Shown: positions 10,900-21,355 of the stretch, in pieces | How the letters are laid out: each line of letters starts with the position of its first letter | Numbering within the stretch: position 1 is the stretch's first letter | DNA from: Xanthostigma xanthostigma | Taxonomy: Eukaryota; Arthropoda; Insecta; Raphidioptera; Raphidiidae | Assembly (NCBI GenBank): GCA_963575645.1 | Contig: OY754464.1 | Coordinates: 74,126,948 to 74,190,947 of the forward strand | Length of the DNA stretch: 64,000 nucleotides | Direction: 5' to 3' | The notes under the pieces: generated by a model | Told to the model about the DNA's origin: nothing | Seen by the model: only the letters and a program-made list of their open reading frames with translations | Database searches by the model: none | Made by a program: the position numbers and the translations under genes

Positions 10900-11635
10900 T
10901 TGCAATTGATTTTAAATACTTTCTTGTGATAAACGGGACCATTCCTATTTCAAACATAAATTAACATTTGATAAAGAATAAATATTACAAATATACACAA
11001 TATGATGGGAAAATCAGATATCTTATATTTTTATAGGAACACATGCAAAAAATGTAGTATATAGCTCGATTGTAATGCTTTTATAGCTTGTGTGACTGTA
11101 AAAACTTGCTATTTCTCGTTATTAACACAATGCCCTCGTTATAAAATAATGCATTACAAACTAGATTCATAAACTACTATTTTACACTGCAATTAAATGC
11201 TTTTCATTTTATTATTAATAAACCGAAAACCAACGCAATGTTTTACCCTTCTATAGGGATTTGAACCAATCAGGTGAGGGTCCATAATTGAATTGATTAT
11301 CGCAAATAAATACTGGTCCATTGTTTTTAATAACCAATCCATTTCTCACTCCATATTTTGTGGTAGATTGTCAATTTGGGGTGCTAACAGAAAATTGTTT
11401 TTTGCAAAAAAGTCCTCTCAATAGTGCCAATACATGCCAATAGTAATAATAACAATGCGTTTAAGATCGGTTTCTCGACTTTGTCATAACAGACGCCATT
11501 CACACCATTACTATTTTCCATCTATCACACTTCCCGTTATTTTCTACAGTTTTTTTCAACTTCAACTAATTAATAGCAATAGGCGAATGGACGGAATTTT
11601 TAGGACATTAGAATAAAGTAGGCAAATTTTGAGCA
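10900..11635. other. Unclassified stretch
   Basis: Mostly featureless. About 11085-11125 (TGTGTGACTGTAAAAACTTG) resembles 26208-26245, a short LINE-like patch. Confidence 0.4.
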
Positions 11636-11639
11636 TAGG

Positions 11640-11870
11640 AGTTTGACAGGTAATCGGCCATGACCTTGAATAAGGAATCATGTCGAATTTATCTGAAGTT
11701 ATTGAGGGAAACCATGGAAAACTTCAACAGGATGACCGGCACAGGAATTACCGTTTCTCGGCGACAGACAGCAGGAAAAAGTCCCAGCCACATCTGCCTC
11801 CGCCGGGATTCGTACCCGATACCTCCCGAATGCGAGTCTAGTGCTCTCATCACTATTTTACCCCGCTCGG
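11640..11870 (-). mobile_element. tRNA-headed SINE
   Basis: On the minus strand a tRNA-like head (GAGAGCACTAGACTCGCATT, then GGTACGAATCCCGG as B box; about 11800-11870) is followed by a body with TTTTCCATGGTTTCCC and GGTCATGGCCGA. This head-and-body combination is common in arthropod SINEs. The B box is one base off consensus. Pol III transcription is inferred from the boxes only. Confidence 0.7.
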
Positions 11871-12266
11871 TATTACATGCCAATTAATTAAATGATTCTG
11901 TAGTTTTTTTTTTTTTAGTTTAGTAATTTAATATTAAAAAAGGCACGTTGTTAACTGCGTATTTTAAAGTCACAAAAAAGTAAAAATAAACCATTTTCAA
12001 AAAGGGGAATAATAAAACGGTCGAATAAAAAAAAATTTGGTGACTGATGATGAGATACTGTTTTAATAACTTGAGATATTAAAATAATAATTGGGTGACT
12101 AAATTACTAAGTGAGCGACTAAATTACTAAGTGAGCGACTAGAATGCCTTCGGTAATTTTGAAGCAGATATCTTCTTTTGTTTTTACTTTTTATTTTTTT
12201 TTTTCACTTTGAGACTACAACTTAGAACTCACATTTTCATGAAGATTGAAAACCACCGCTTTTTTT

Positions 12267-12485
12267 GATAAAGGGGTATGCAAATTGTCTCGCAGTGAAA
12301 CGCGATGGGGCAAAGGTGGAGTTTCTAAAAAATAATTCCGGGGTGAACGACAACGGGTATGTGAATTGTAATTCCGGGGTGAACGATAAAGGGGTATGCG
12401 AATTGTCTCGCAGTGATACGCATTGGGGCAAAGGTGGAGTTTTTAAAAAAACAATTCCGTGGTGAACGATAATGGGGTATGCGAA
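12267..12485 (+). repeat. 118-bp tandem repeat, about two units
   Basis: GATAAAGGGGTATGC(A/G)AATT begins at 12267 and 12385, and a truncated third unit at 12468. Units include CTCGCAGTGA and GGGGCAAAGGTGGAGTTT. Open frames here arise only from the tandem structure. Confidence 0.8.
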
Positions 12486-12488
12486 TTA

Positions 12489-12602
12489 AATAGTTAATTG
12501 TTTGAATAGAACTGCGTTTTCTAAAAAATGTATATTTAATTGACAGTCAATTAAATATATATTTTTTAGAAAACGCAGTTCTATTCAAACAATTAACTAT
12601 TA
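12489..12602. repeat. 114-bp palindrome, ~55-bp arms
   Basis: TAGTTAATTGTTTGAATAGA through AATTGAC is mirrored almost without error on the other side, with only a few bases between the arms. The low divergence suggests recent formation or correction between the arms. Confidence 0.85.
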
Positions 12603-12797
12603 ACAACTTACTAATTTAGTCGCTCACTTAGTAATTTAGTCACCCAACTATTATTTTCTCGTCACGCGCAGTCAGTCGCTCACTTAGTAATACAGTAACC
12701 CAAATTGATTATTTTTGTCACCCAAAATTGTAATTTACAGTCACTCGTTGAAATACTACCCTTTCAAAAAGAGCCACTAAAAAGCTCTAAGTATCAG

Positions 12798-13321
12798 CAT
12801 GTTAAATACGGAATAATGTTTTGGGGTAGCAGTGCATCCGATCTCCATAGAGTATTTTTAATGCAGAAAAAAGCTATAAGAATTGTTTTCAATCTAGGCT
12901 TTCGTGACAGTTGTAAAATTGTTTTAAGGCAAATCAAATATTAACAGTTCCATCTATTTACATTTATCACTCTCTATGTCATTTTTCAGAAATTTGTTAC
13001 TAAATATCCAACTCACAGTACAATACATAGCTACCAAACGCGTAATAAGAACTCAATTATTCTTCCGAAACCAAATCTTAGTCTTTATCAAAATAGCCCC
13101 GAATACTCTGCCCTAAATTTCTATAACTGCACTTCCTATAGAACTGAAGAATTTACCTTTTCTTAAATTTAAAAAGGAGCTTAAATCATTTTTAATTAAA
13201 GCTTGTCTATATTCAGTACAAGATTTTTTTTTTAAATTAATTTTAATTAAGAAATTTATGACGAACTCCTGCTGTATAGCTATTATGGACAATAAATTTA
13301 TCTATCTATCTATCTATCTAA
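12798..13321 (+). pseudogene. Jockey/CR1-like LINE ORF2 C-terminus and 3' tail
   Basis: A frame reads YGIMFWGSS then QKKAIRIVF and SCKIVL, the usual C-terminal motifs of non-LTR reverse transcriptases after the RT domain. Frame changes follow, but LPKPNLSLYQNSP and FKKELKSFLIKACLYS can be picked out in other frames before 13230. The copy ends in a (TATC)n run at about 13303-13321, a typical simple-repeat tail. 5' truncated and inactive. Confidence 0.75.
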
Positions 13322-13324
13322 TAA

Positions 13325-13771
13325 AGTTTTGAGGTCAGCGCCAATATTATCTATAAGCGTATTTAACAGATCATCCCAAAAACCTGCAAATATTTTACTT
13401 ACATAACTATTTTATATAAATTTAGTATCGATTCTTGTGTTGATAATAATGAACAGTTTGATGTTTCGATATGAGATTACATCAGTTATACATGCAGCGA
13501 AGACACCCAAAGACACGAAACAAGTATGGATCATTAGTTGATACACATTCACAGCAACAGATGACTGATCGCGATCTGAAATTGGCAGTTTGTTTTCAGA
13601 TGATTGATGTGCCGCTCTCATGCAGCTGCGAGGCTTTAGTGTAATAAACCCCTGCCGTGTCGCCACTCTACTCTTTACCTACATCACTCTATCCACTAAA
13701 AACCAGCATCTCCCAAACTTTCTCTATGACGGAACACTTCACAAATCTTGACATCTTAGCAGAACAGCTTG
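13325..13771. other. Unclassified stretch
   Basis: No recognisable element; mixed composition with no repeat partner in the window. Confidence 0.4.
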
Positions 13772-13779
13772 GTTAGTCT

Positions 13780-14008
13780 CATAGAGATATTATACTAGAG
13801 TACGCGAGTGAGCCATGGAAGTGTCTGCAATTCAGAGAGAGAAAAGTTCCTTATCTCTGTGGTAACTAATGATACAAAACAATGCTGATTTGAGAAAACA
13901 TATATCTGGTTTTCTGGACCCGCTGCATCGTTCTCTCTCTCAACTGAGGACACTTTCACTTAGGGCAAGCATACGAACTAGCGAACTCTAGTTACTTATA
14001 TCTCTATG
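13780..14008. mobile_element. hAT-type MITE, 229 bp, with perfect 8-bp TSD
   Basis: TIR begins CATAGAGATAT and is matched by ATATCTCTATG at the right. The flanks GTTAGTCT (13772-13779 and 14009-14016) are identical 8-mers, the hAT signature. A second, inverted copy lies at 51500-51721. No coding capacity. Confidence 0.85.
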
Positions 14009-14019
14009 GTTAGTCTATA

Positions 14020-14510
14020 GGAGAGGTGTTAAACACTTTTCAACGGTTATTATTAAGGTGCGCCCACACTATGCCGCTGTATGCAAACTGATATGGTCAA
14101 TTGGCAAAGACAAGTGGAAAAAAGTGTGCGCGCAGTTGAAATAAAACATGTCAACAATACGTATATATGTACGGTCAATGTTAGGAATACGGGCAATGTC
14201 GACAATGCCTGGGAAATGTCGACATTGACCGGTCAATGTCGACAATGCCCGAGCCACATCGGGCAATGTCTGAAATCGGACAAGATTCGAAAAATAGATT
14301 TTTTATAAACATGAAACGCTGATATTTGATTGTATCTTTATCATGACAAGTTATCATTAACGCTTTATGAAATTTTTATCACTGATATCAACTATTGAAG
14401 AATATATTTTTCAGCTTTCTATTACAATTATTGATGATTGAAAACACTTCTTTAACAAACAGTAATAATAACTAGACGAGAATAATACATAATGTAGTAA
14501 TTATTATAAT
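14020..14510. other. Unclassified stretch with short GGCAATGTC repeats
   Basis: Between 14170 and 14270 the motif GGTCAATGTC/GGCAATGTCGACA recurs about five times on both strands (for example TGTCGACATTGACCGG), a small local repeat. About 14440-14475 shows weak similarity to the LTR family interrupted at 14915. Confidence 0.4.
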
Positions 14511-14513
14511 ATA

Positions 14514-14910
14514 TTACAGAGTAACTACTGTTTGCTACAATTGTTAAGAAACACCCATTGTTACAACGCTATCAAAATTGGGTTCGTATTTAATATAAGG
14601 AAACAATTTCACCTTTGATTCACTCATAGCTCTCACTACTGTGACGGTTCACATCTAGCGTTAACTAATATAATTGGCTCTCGCATGATGTGAAAAAAAT
14701 CAGTTACCAATGCTATAAATATTGGAATGATAGTTTGATAGTTGTGTCACTGTGGTGTAATGTAACTCAGTCCGCCGCGATTGTGGAAAGATTCGGGGTT
14801 CGTATCCCTACGGTGACATTGTTTGTAAATTAAACTAATTTTTCTATGTTGATAGCGTTGTAACAATGGGTGTTTCTTAACAATTGTAGCAAACAGTAGT
14901 TACTCTGTAA
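14514..14910. mobile_element. TA-flanked MITE with 65-bp TIRs
   Basis: Arms TTACAGAGTAACTACTGTTT... (14514-14575) and the inverse (14847-14910) are nearly identical, flanked by TA on both sides. This fits the Tc1/mariner target rule. The interior carries a tRNA-like sequence (14746-14817). It abuts the truncated end of an LTR. Confidence 0.8.
14746..14817 (+). tRNA. tRNA-like sequence inside a MITE (pseudo-tRNA)
   Basis: 72 nt with a 7-bp acceptor stem (GTCACTG with CGGTGAC, one G-U), an anticodon-stem-like CAGTC/GATTG and a B-box-like GGGGTTCGTATCCC. The D arm is poor and the loop in the anticodon position has six bases, so a functional tRNA is unlikely. A captured tRNA-related sequence or part of an old SINE. 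Confidence 0.4.
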
Positions 14911-14914
14911 TATA

Positions 14915-15466
14915 TAGTAATAATAACGTTAACAGAATCAAAACTAATAGTTCTAAATAAGTAACAGAAGAATATAAAGTCCTAATTTTGTACACAAAAT
15001 ATTTACAACACACAAACACATTGAAGTTTATCTAGTACACTTATTTGCACTTGTCTATTAACTATATTCACACGATTATTTACAACAAGTTATTTATGTA
15101 GAACCAGATTTATATAATTGCACTCAATGGTTTACACAGCTCATTTATCTTCTATCTTAGCAGCTACCTCGGTCTTGCTGTACTGAACAATTTATGTCAC
15201 ACAGTTATCTGTAATCCGCTGTACGTTTGCCAGTTGCTGTTAACGCGCTGAACTGGTTGACTGACTGACTTTCCAACCACTCCACCCGAATTTTATAGCT
15301 TCGTCGCCGCCTGTAGAATGTTCTAGAAGTTTCTCAACCTTTCTTAACATGCATTGCCTTTTACAGGCTATTCTAAGAAGGTCGGGTTTTTACTTGATTT
15401 CTATTGTTGTCGTGGTCTGGAACATTCTATGGAACACATTATCGTCCCAACAGGGAACGCGCAACA
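14915..15466 (-). mobile_element. LTR, gypsy-like family, minus strand, 3' truncated
   Basis: On the minus strand the LTR starts TGTTGCGCGTTCCCTGTTGG at 15466 and runs to the GTTAACGTTATTATTACT block, where the TA-type MITE begins. The blocks CAATGGTTTACACAGCTCAT and ACACAAAATATTTACAACAC match copy 1 inverted. No coding part adjoins it. Confidence 0.75.
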
Positions 15467-15469
15467 ATA

Positions 15470-16200
15470 TTTAATTCTTACGTCAATTGTTTGTGTCGGG
15501 AAGCGCCACAGCATGGCATTGTGACGTACAGTTTGGCCACCACTGTTCCTACAGTATAATGTACCTACAGGGTAAGTCAGGATAATGCTTTCTACAGAGT
15601 TTGGTGGGTGACATGCTGCGTTTCATTTTGATGCTGTAGCATAACTTTCACAAAGTCAAATTATTACAATATGTCTAGTCAAAGAAATGATTTCGTAATA
15701 ACCAAAAGTGTTTGAGAAATGATCTACAATTTTTTTTAAACTTAAGAGGACTGTTTGAGGGCAGCCACACGCGTTTCGAAAATCCTGTATGTAAAATCTG
15801 TGCAGTCTCAGTCTGAAGAAATAACTGTCCGCGGCGTGATGTCAATTTTATTTGGACTATATTGTACAGGCCGTCGAAATCTGTCCGAAAAATGAATTTA
15901 TTTTACTATTTTTAAAAATTCGAAAAAAAGTCAAAAAATATTTATTTTTCAGACAGCTGTCATTTTGAGAAAACGCTTTTCTCTAGGTAGGGACTATATA
16001 GCGACTTTCTTACTAATTAAGAATCTCTTTTTAAAATTTTGAATCAAGTTACCAGAAAGATTGCAATCGTGTCAACCAGGACACCCCTTTTTTACCCCCT
16101 ACTTTATCAGGTTATAACTTATTTAATTTAATTTTTTTTTATTAAACCTTTTTTTATGTTGAAACAAAAATAAAGAATAAACAAAAATCTTAACTTAATA
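15470..16200. other. Unclassified stretch
   Basis: No coding features. Low-complexity T runs at about 16125-16155; no repeat partners recognised. Confidence 0.4.
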
Positions 16201-16203
16201 TAA

Positions 16204-16310
16204 CAATTACAGGTATAAATACCTGTAATTGTTTAGTAACATAGTTTAGTGTTTGCTGAAGATGAGAGCATAGCTCCCGAAATGTAGGTACATCCGCTAA
16301 TAAAACTGTT
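16204..16310 (+). ncRNA. Hammerhead-like core next to a small palindrome
   Basis: A palindrome (CAATTACAGGTA/TACCTGTAATTG, 16204-16231) precedes CTGAAGA (16256-16262). Then come stem II GAGAGC/GCTCCC around ATA, GAA (16279-16281), a 5-bp stem III ATGTA/TACAT closed by GG (16282-16293) and C at position 17. Stem I is weak: CGCTAA (16295-16300) can pair with TTAGTG only with four extra bases. The sequence fits the CTGAAGATG...CCGAAA repeats found in many animal genomes. Confidence 0.4.
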
Positions 16311-16519
16311 GTGGTAAGAAGTAACTATTCTTTATTTTTTATTTTTAAAACAACTAAAATTTTTCCTACCGAGTTTGAGCATGTTAAAAACGTAAACTTC
16401 AAAATAAAGTAAGCAACATTCTATTCGAAGATGCATAAAATAACCGTTTTTTTTTTTTTTTGGGAGACCGAAAGTTACCCCTTTTTCACGGTCCGGCCCA
16501 CTCCAGCCTGCCAAACCAT

Positions 16520-17143
16520 TATATTTTTCTTTAAGCAGAGTTTAAATTTCCCAAATCTCCGTGAACTGGCCTATTCGGAGATCCATAGGGTTTGAGTGTT
16601 ACGGGCTCTTGTACTATTCGCTTCTCAATATGCCTGATGAGGGAACGTGACTTTGAACTATTTTTTTGTAACCTAAACAGAACAGCATGTATGTAGAAAT
16701 CCGGTTGAAATCATAGATTTATATACCCTTTAATCCTTTGATTATTATTCCTCAGCTGTTGAGCGTCTATAATTCACAATCTCTCTCTCTTTCTGATTAT
16801 TATTATTTCAAACATTTCTGCGACATGGAAATTGGAACATTCGATAATTAATTATGTATTATATGAGTATTAGAGGTGATTATTATTATAGTTAAAAGTA
16901 TGACACAATATTCATATAATAATAGGCATGTTATTGCTAAATGTTAGGGGAAGGTTAGGCAATTCTAATCAAGGGCGCCGACTCAGTAAATGTTTGCGGT
17001 GTCTAGCCCCCACAGAAAATAATTAATAGTGTATTAATATATTGTATTTTTCTTTTAAGCAGGGTTTAAATTTCCCAAATATCCGTGAACTGGCCTTTCC
17101 GGCGATCCATAGGGTTTGAGTGTTACGGGATCTTGGACTATTA
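16520..17143 (+). repeat. 105-bp direct repeat pair
   Basis: TTTAAATTTCCCAAAT(C/A)TCCG through GGTTTGAGTGTTACGGG occurs at 16520-16622 and again at 17039-17143, about 90 percent alike by eye. The 415 bp between are AT-rich and unclassified, except for GAGCGTCTATAAT at 16761, a motif repeated elsewhere. Confidence 0.7.
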
Positions 17144-17271
17144 ATGTTCAAAAAGTCATACGCGACTTTTTGTACACTTTACAGGAGAGCCCAAAATTCG
17201 ATATTTAATATTTTCTTGTTGTAATTATGTTTTATATTATATGTTTATTATCCATAATATAATATAATAAA

Positions 17272-17615
17272 AATCTTTGATTAACGTCTGAATAGAACTC
17301 TTCAAATAAATAAAACAGTCGACCAATTTTTTTCCGACCATATATTGACAAAAATTATATAAAAATATAAATCAAAATAACAAAGACGTTTCGATCCGGA
17401 TTTGGATCTTCTTCATTAAATTTTTTTGATTCATTCAAACATTCAATCATCGTGCACTCTATTAGATAATAAATAACTAATACTAATTAATTTTTATATT
17501 TTTTAGATTTTTCTGAAGAAGATCCAAAACGTCCATCTATTTTGATTTATATTTTTATATAATTTTTGTCAATATATGGTCTGAAAAAAATTGGTCGACT
17601 ATTTTATTTATTTGA
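17272..17615 (-). mobile_element. Fold-back element family A, copy 3 (13-bp TSD)
   Basis: 344 bp flanked by ATAATATAATAAA on both sides (17259-17271 and 17616-17628). The tail lies on the left (AAATCTTTGATTAACGTCTG), so the copy is inverted relative to copy 1. It includes a stretch related to the inverted repeat at 5938-6083. On the minus strand the left-arm hammerhead-like core has C3 mutated to A (ATGAAGA), with GATC...GATC and GAAACGT kept. Confidence 0.8.
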
Positions 17616-17629
17616 ATAATATAATAAAG

Positions 17630-17880
17630 TTATTTAACATAGGCATTCGAGGTGTAGCTTTGAGCTGGTTTGAGAGCTATTTGTCCAACAGACAACAGAC
17701 CACAACTGTGAATGGAGTGCTCAATGATACGCAAACTATTCGCTTTGGCATACCGCAAGGTACCATTCTTGGACCCACTCTCTTTTTGATTTATATAAAT
17801 GATCTATGCAATAACAATGCATATTTTCATTTGCAGATAATACTGTCCTCTATTTCGAAGATGTGGACTGAAATACGAAA
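17630..17880 (+). pseudogene. Jockey/CR1-like LINE reverse transcriptase fragment
   Basis: The frame reads [19 protein letters not shown], then [10 protein letters not shown] and LIYINDL, which are RT motifs of the palm and fingers in the right order. The catalytic motif is only found after a frameshift, as FADN at 17830-17841 in another frame, so the second catalytic aspartate is Asn. Both changes make it inactive. The fragment covers about 85 codons of an ORF2 that is normally near 900 aa. It adjoins the family A insertion, which may have landed in it. Confidence 0.85.
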
Positions 17881-17884
17881 ATTG

Positions 17885-18345
17885 TTGCTGACGTCTTTTT
17901 GCACATTAACCCTCGAATTACAGTGTCACCATGACGTAGCGCGTGCCGTATATAGTTTAAATATATCGGGTGGATGGTTAACGCAACGTTAACGTAATGA
18001 ATGGAAAGAACTTATGCCATTAGTGCGGTGACTAAGACCATTTGCAACGTATAAAAATTAATGGTCTGGAATTATTCCTAGTGTCGGTCGTCCATCAACG
18101 CCTTCTTGTTTTGTTTGCAGATGTTCCGTAGAGAAAATGCGTCAAAATATCCCGACGCTTTTATTCGAAACAGTTAACTTATTCAATTTACTTAAACTAT
18201 TTCTTTTTAACGAAAAATAGTAAATCGTTATACAATAGATATAAAGCAATTTATTTTTACAAGGGGTGAAACAAATTCATTGATTTGCAGGTAATAAATG
18301 TACCTAAACTTCTGAGCTGTTTTTTTCGAGAATATTTCATTGGTG
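17885..18345. other. Unclassified stretch
   Basis: Nothing recognised downstream of the LINE fragment. Confidence 0.4.
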
Positions 18346-18350
18346 AATAG

Positions 18351-18541
18351 AATTTGGTTTCAATCCACTCATCCGTTTGACAGGTATCGTGTTCACAGAC
18401 TAACAGACGCGCAGAGTTTTTCCAAAAATATGTTTTTTGGATTCGGGGGACCTCAAAACGGAAAGATATTATAAAATTTTTGAAAAGTGATTTTTGACCT
18501 AAACTAGTACCATTCCCCACTTGTGGGTTGGAATGGTAAAA
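18351..18541. repeat. Dispersed repeat family B, copy 2
   Basis: TTTGGTTTCAATCCACTCAT and AACGGAAAGATATT...GTGGGTTGGAATGG match 1989-2372 but are separated here by about 75 bp (GACGCGCAGAGTTTTTCC...) that resembles insect LINE 3' regions. Confidence 0.5.
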
Positions 18542-19588
18542 AAAAATAGATTTAGCCTCGTCGAGAAGTGAGGTATTTGCGAAAAATAGATCCAAGTCTC
18601 CTAAAAATAATCGGTTTGTTATCAATAACTTGAATTTACTTTAAAAAGTTTGAATTTCAAATCAAGTAATTTGTAAAAACATCAAGCTACTTATTGTGAT
18701 ATATTGAGCAGGTGAAAGGAAATCTGTTACGTTGAAATTTCTTAATTGTGAAGCAACTGGGGAAGGAGGTCTACTGTTCAATGTTTCCGTGTCTACGAAA
18801 AGTTTAAATATTGTTACAGTCTCCCCGTTGGCACAACAAAGAATTTCGTGAGACGACAATCAGCTCGTCATTCTAACAATGAGACACATATTGTTGTGGG
18901 AGACAACAATCGACTTGCTTGTTGTTCTAACAAAATGCGTAGGTAAAAAGGGTTTTGTTGCCAAACTCCAGACAACAATGAAGGCAAGAAAGGAAATAAC
19001 GATCCAGCGTCTATATAAACCACGGGAAAGATCACATACGGGACAGTCATCATACGACAGTATACGAAAACAGTGATACATTGAGTGAAGAATGGACATA
19101 AATTAACAGTCAGTGAACAGTGCTGAGGTAACTGCTAAGATAAATAAATAAATGAACTGTGTAAATAAAAGTGTACTAAATAAATAGAACTGTATATAGT
19201 TAATAAATAAGTGTGTTCAATAAATTTTGGTGTGTTCCTGTGTTGTATGGTGAGAGTTAAAGCCAGGCACGTCATCAATAATATGGTAGTGAACGTCTAC
19301 TTGCCCGCAGACAGTGGCGTGTGAAATAAATTCGACATATCTATTTATAGCAGTAGAATAAAAATAAACACTCGACGCACATGCATCTCAGAAACAGCCG
19401 GTAGCAAGCTAGAAGGCGGGCGTAATGCGTTTACGTCACTATGACGCGGTGGCTTCATCTTTCGCCGCAGCTATTCTAAATAATCTTGTGTTTATAGTTG
19501 TATAGTGACTTTATATTCTTCGTTAATTATTCTTTTATTTTATTCGTCAGAATTTACTGTTTTGGTTTTATTACACAGTTACGTTTAA

Positions 19589-21292
19589 GGAGGTTGAGCC
19601 GTTTTAGGAAGATAATGAAAAAAATCTGAAATAAAGTTTTTTTAATAGATATTTTTATGACAAAATTTTCTGTAAAAAATCCAAAATCATTAGGAGATTT
19701 ATAAAGTTAAAAATTAAAAAAAACTTTTACATGTAGTCTTATGGAAAATATGTCAACCTAGCATACAAACGGTACATTTTAATTTTTTGCAAATAACTAA
19801 ATAATGTCAGCAGTTCCGAAAACTAACTATGTAAAGCAACGATGTCTTGCGCATATTTTAATATTTTTTCCAATTTAATTAGGAGACTTTTAGTCAATAA
19901 AAAATTGGTTGTCTGTAAAGTCGGTTTACGGACGATAGTTTTACGTGATAACGTATTCCGTAATACATAACCTAAATTTATATAATAATTACAATAATTC
20001 GAATCTATGATATTGCATCTTTCGCTTCAAATTTAGGTAAATTTTATTAAGTAGAATAATAAAACACTATAAAAAGTACACTATTATTATATAAAAAACA
20101 ACTATGGCATGTATCTCTTTTGCGCATGCGCCGATTTTCCCCAAAAAATTTACAAACATTTCTAGTAAAAATACATTGAGTAAAAACCGTTTTAAAAACT
20201 ATATTATTATTATATATAACATCATTATAAGAGATATATTCTTTTACGCGTGCGCCGATGTTCCCCAAAAACAATAGGCCACTTTATATTTGCATATCAA
20301 ACATCCTCCCAAAATTTGGTTTCAATCCGCTTATCCTTGGTGTCGGAATGATAAGAAATGTCAAAAGTGACGTTTGCAACTTACAAAGTATTATGTTCTA
20401 ATAATAATTAGTTATTCCAATAGTTAACTTAGAAGGCTTTGCTTTTCACAAAATACTAATGTCAAAAAATAAACATTAGAAATGCAGCCGTTTTCATGTT
20501 AAGATAAGACATACGCTATTTTCTAATTTCCATGTACGGCAAACAAAGACGACCGACTGCGTCGCGCGCGCGCCATGCAATAGACAACAATGCATTTATA
20601 CAGCTATTTTTCTATATAAATTTGTATAAAATATTTTTCTATATAAATTTGTATAAAAAAACTGTTTAGGCAAATTCTGTTATACGAAATCTATGTAAAA
20701 TGTTCTCCTCTTTCGTTTAAGACTGGTTTCAAACCGATCTGATTTAAATTGAGCGAGAAATTAGCAAAAAACGTTACGCGTTAGGAACGTTAGACGTTAT
20801 GCGTTACGCGTTACGCGTTACGAACGTTACACTTTTTCGAACATGCAGCCGGTGTTTTATCAATTTATAAGATTGGTGATTCATCAATTTATAAGACGTT
20901 ATCACGTCAAAAAAAATTATTAAACCTTAGCACTTTTCGATTATGGACTTTTATTTTTGACAGTTTTAACAATTTTAACTGAATTTTTAACTTTTTAATG
21001 ATTTAGATTAAATTTTTATTACTTCTAATTTCTTTTTTTAATTATTTACTGTAAAAAAATATGTAAAATACAGATATTTACATAAATTTATTTTTTTTAA
21101 CCTAACTTTGTACAAAAAATGTAAAAGTTATAAATAATTAATAAATATTAAAAAAATATATTTATTTATGCTTTCATGGCAATAATATTATTGGTATCAT
21201 CGACTTATAACCTTTTGTAAAAATGTATTATGGAAAAGTTCCCATTTAGAATTCAACTTACTTTTGAATGGGACTGTAACGGATCAACCTCC
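19589..21292. mobile_element. TTAA-flanked element family C, copy 1
   Basis: Ends GGAGGTTGAGCCGTTTT and AACGGATCAACCTCC form a short TIR, flanked by TTAA on both sides, the piggyBac-type target. A second copy (50660-51375, 716 bp) matches it in reverse over most of its length. This copy is longer because of an insertion at about 19905-20905. No transposase frame in either copy, so the superfamily is inferred from the target site. Confidence 0.8.
19905..20905. mobile_element. Secondary insertion inside family C copy
   Basis: This ~1-kb segment is absent from the copy at 50.66-51.38 kb. Its ends hold ACGTGATAACG (19946) and CGTTATCACGT (20898), a short inverted repeat. It includes family B sequence with a partial internal duplication (20040-20340), a 27-bp tandem pair (TTTTCTATATAAATTTGTAT, 20605-20660) and GTTACGC repeats at 20770-20830. 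Confidence 0.6.
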
Positions 21293-21355
21293 TTAAACGT
21301 TTATTATTGTAAATAAATAGTTTCCACCACGAACAGAACAGTTTTGTTACAATAT

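Larger units (their letters stand above)
12075..12700. mobile_element. Composite TIR element with tandem and palindromic core
   Basis: Ends are inverted copies of TTGGGTGACTAAATTACTAA plus GTGAGCGACTAAATTA (about 12098-12140 and 12605-12660). Short direct repeats of the same motif lie just outside (12665-12705). No transposase frame. The interior splits into a tandem region (12267-12485) and a long palindrome (12489-12602). Confidence 0.65.
18892..21351 (+). mobile_element. Solo LTR, gypsy-like, interrupted by nested insertions
   Basis: Starts TGTTGTGGGAGACAAC and ends CAGTTTTGTTACA, with ATAT on both sides (18888-18891 and 21352-21355). The 5' part has a TATA-like CTATATAAACC near 19010; the 3' part matches the other LTRs (TTTATTATTGTAAATAAATA). 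About 19250-19490 seems to be an extra segment absent from the relatives, and 19589-21292 is a TTAA-type transposon. Without insertions the LTR would be about 600 bp. Confidence 0.7.
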
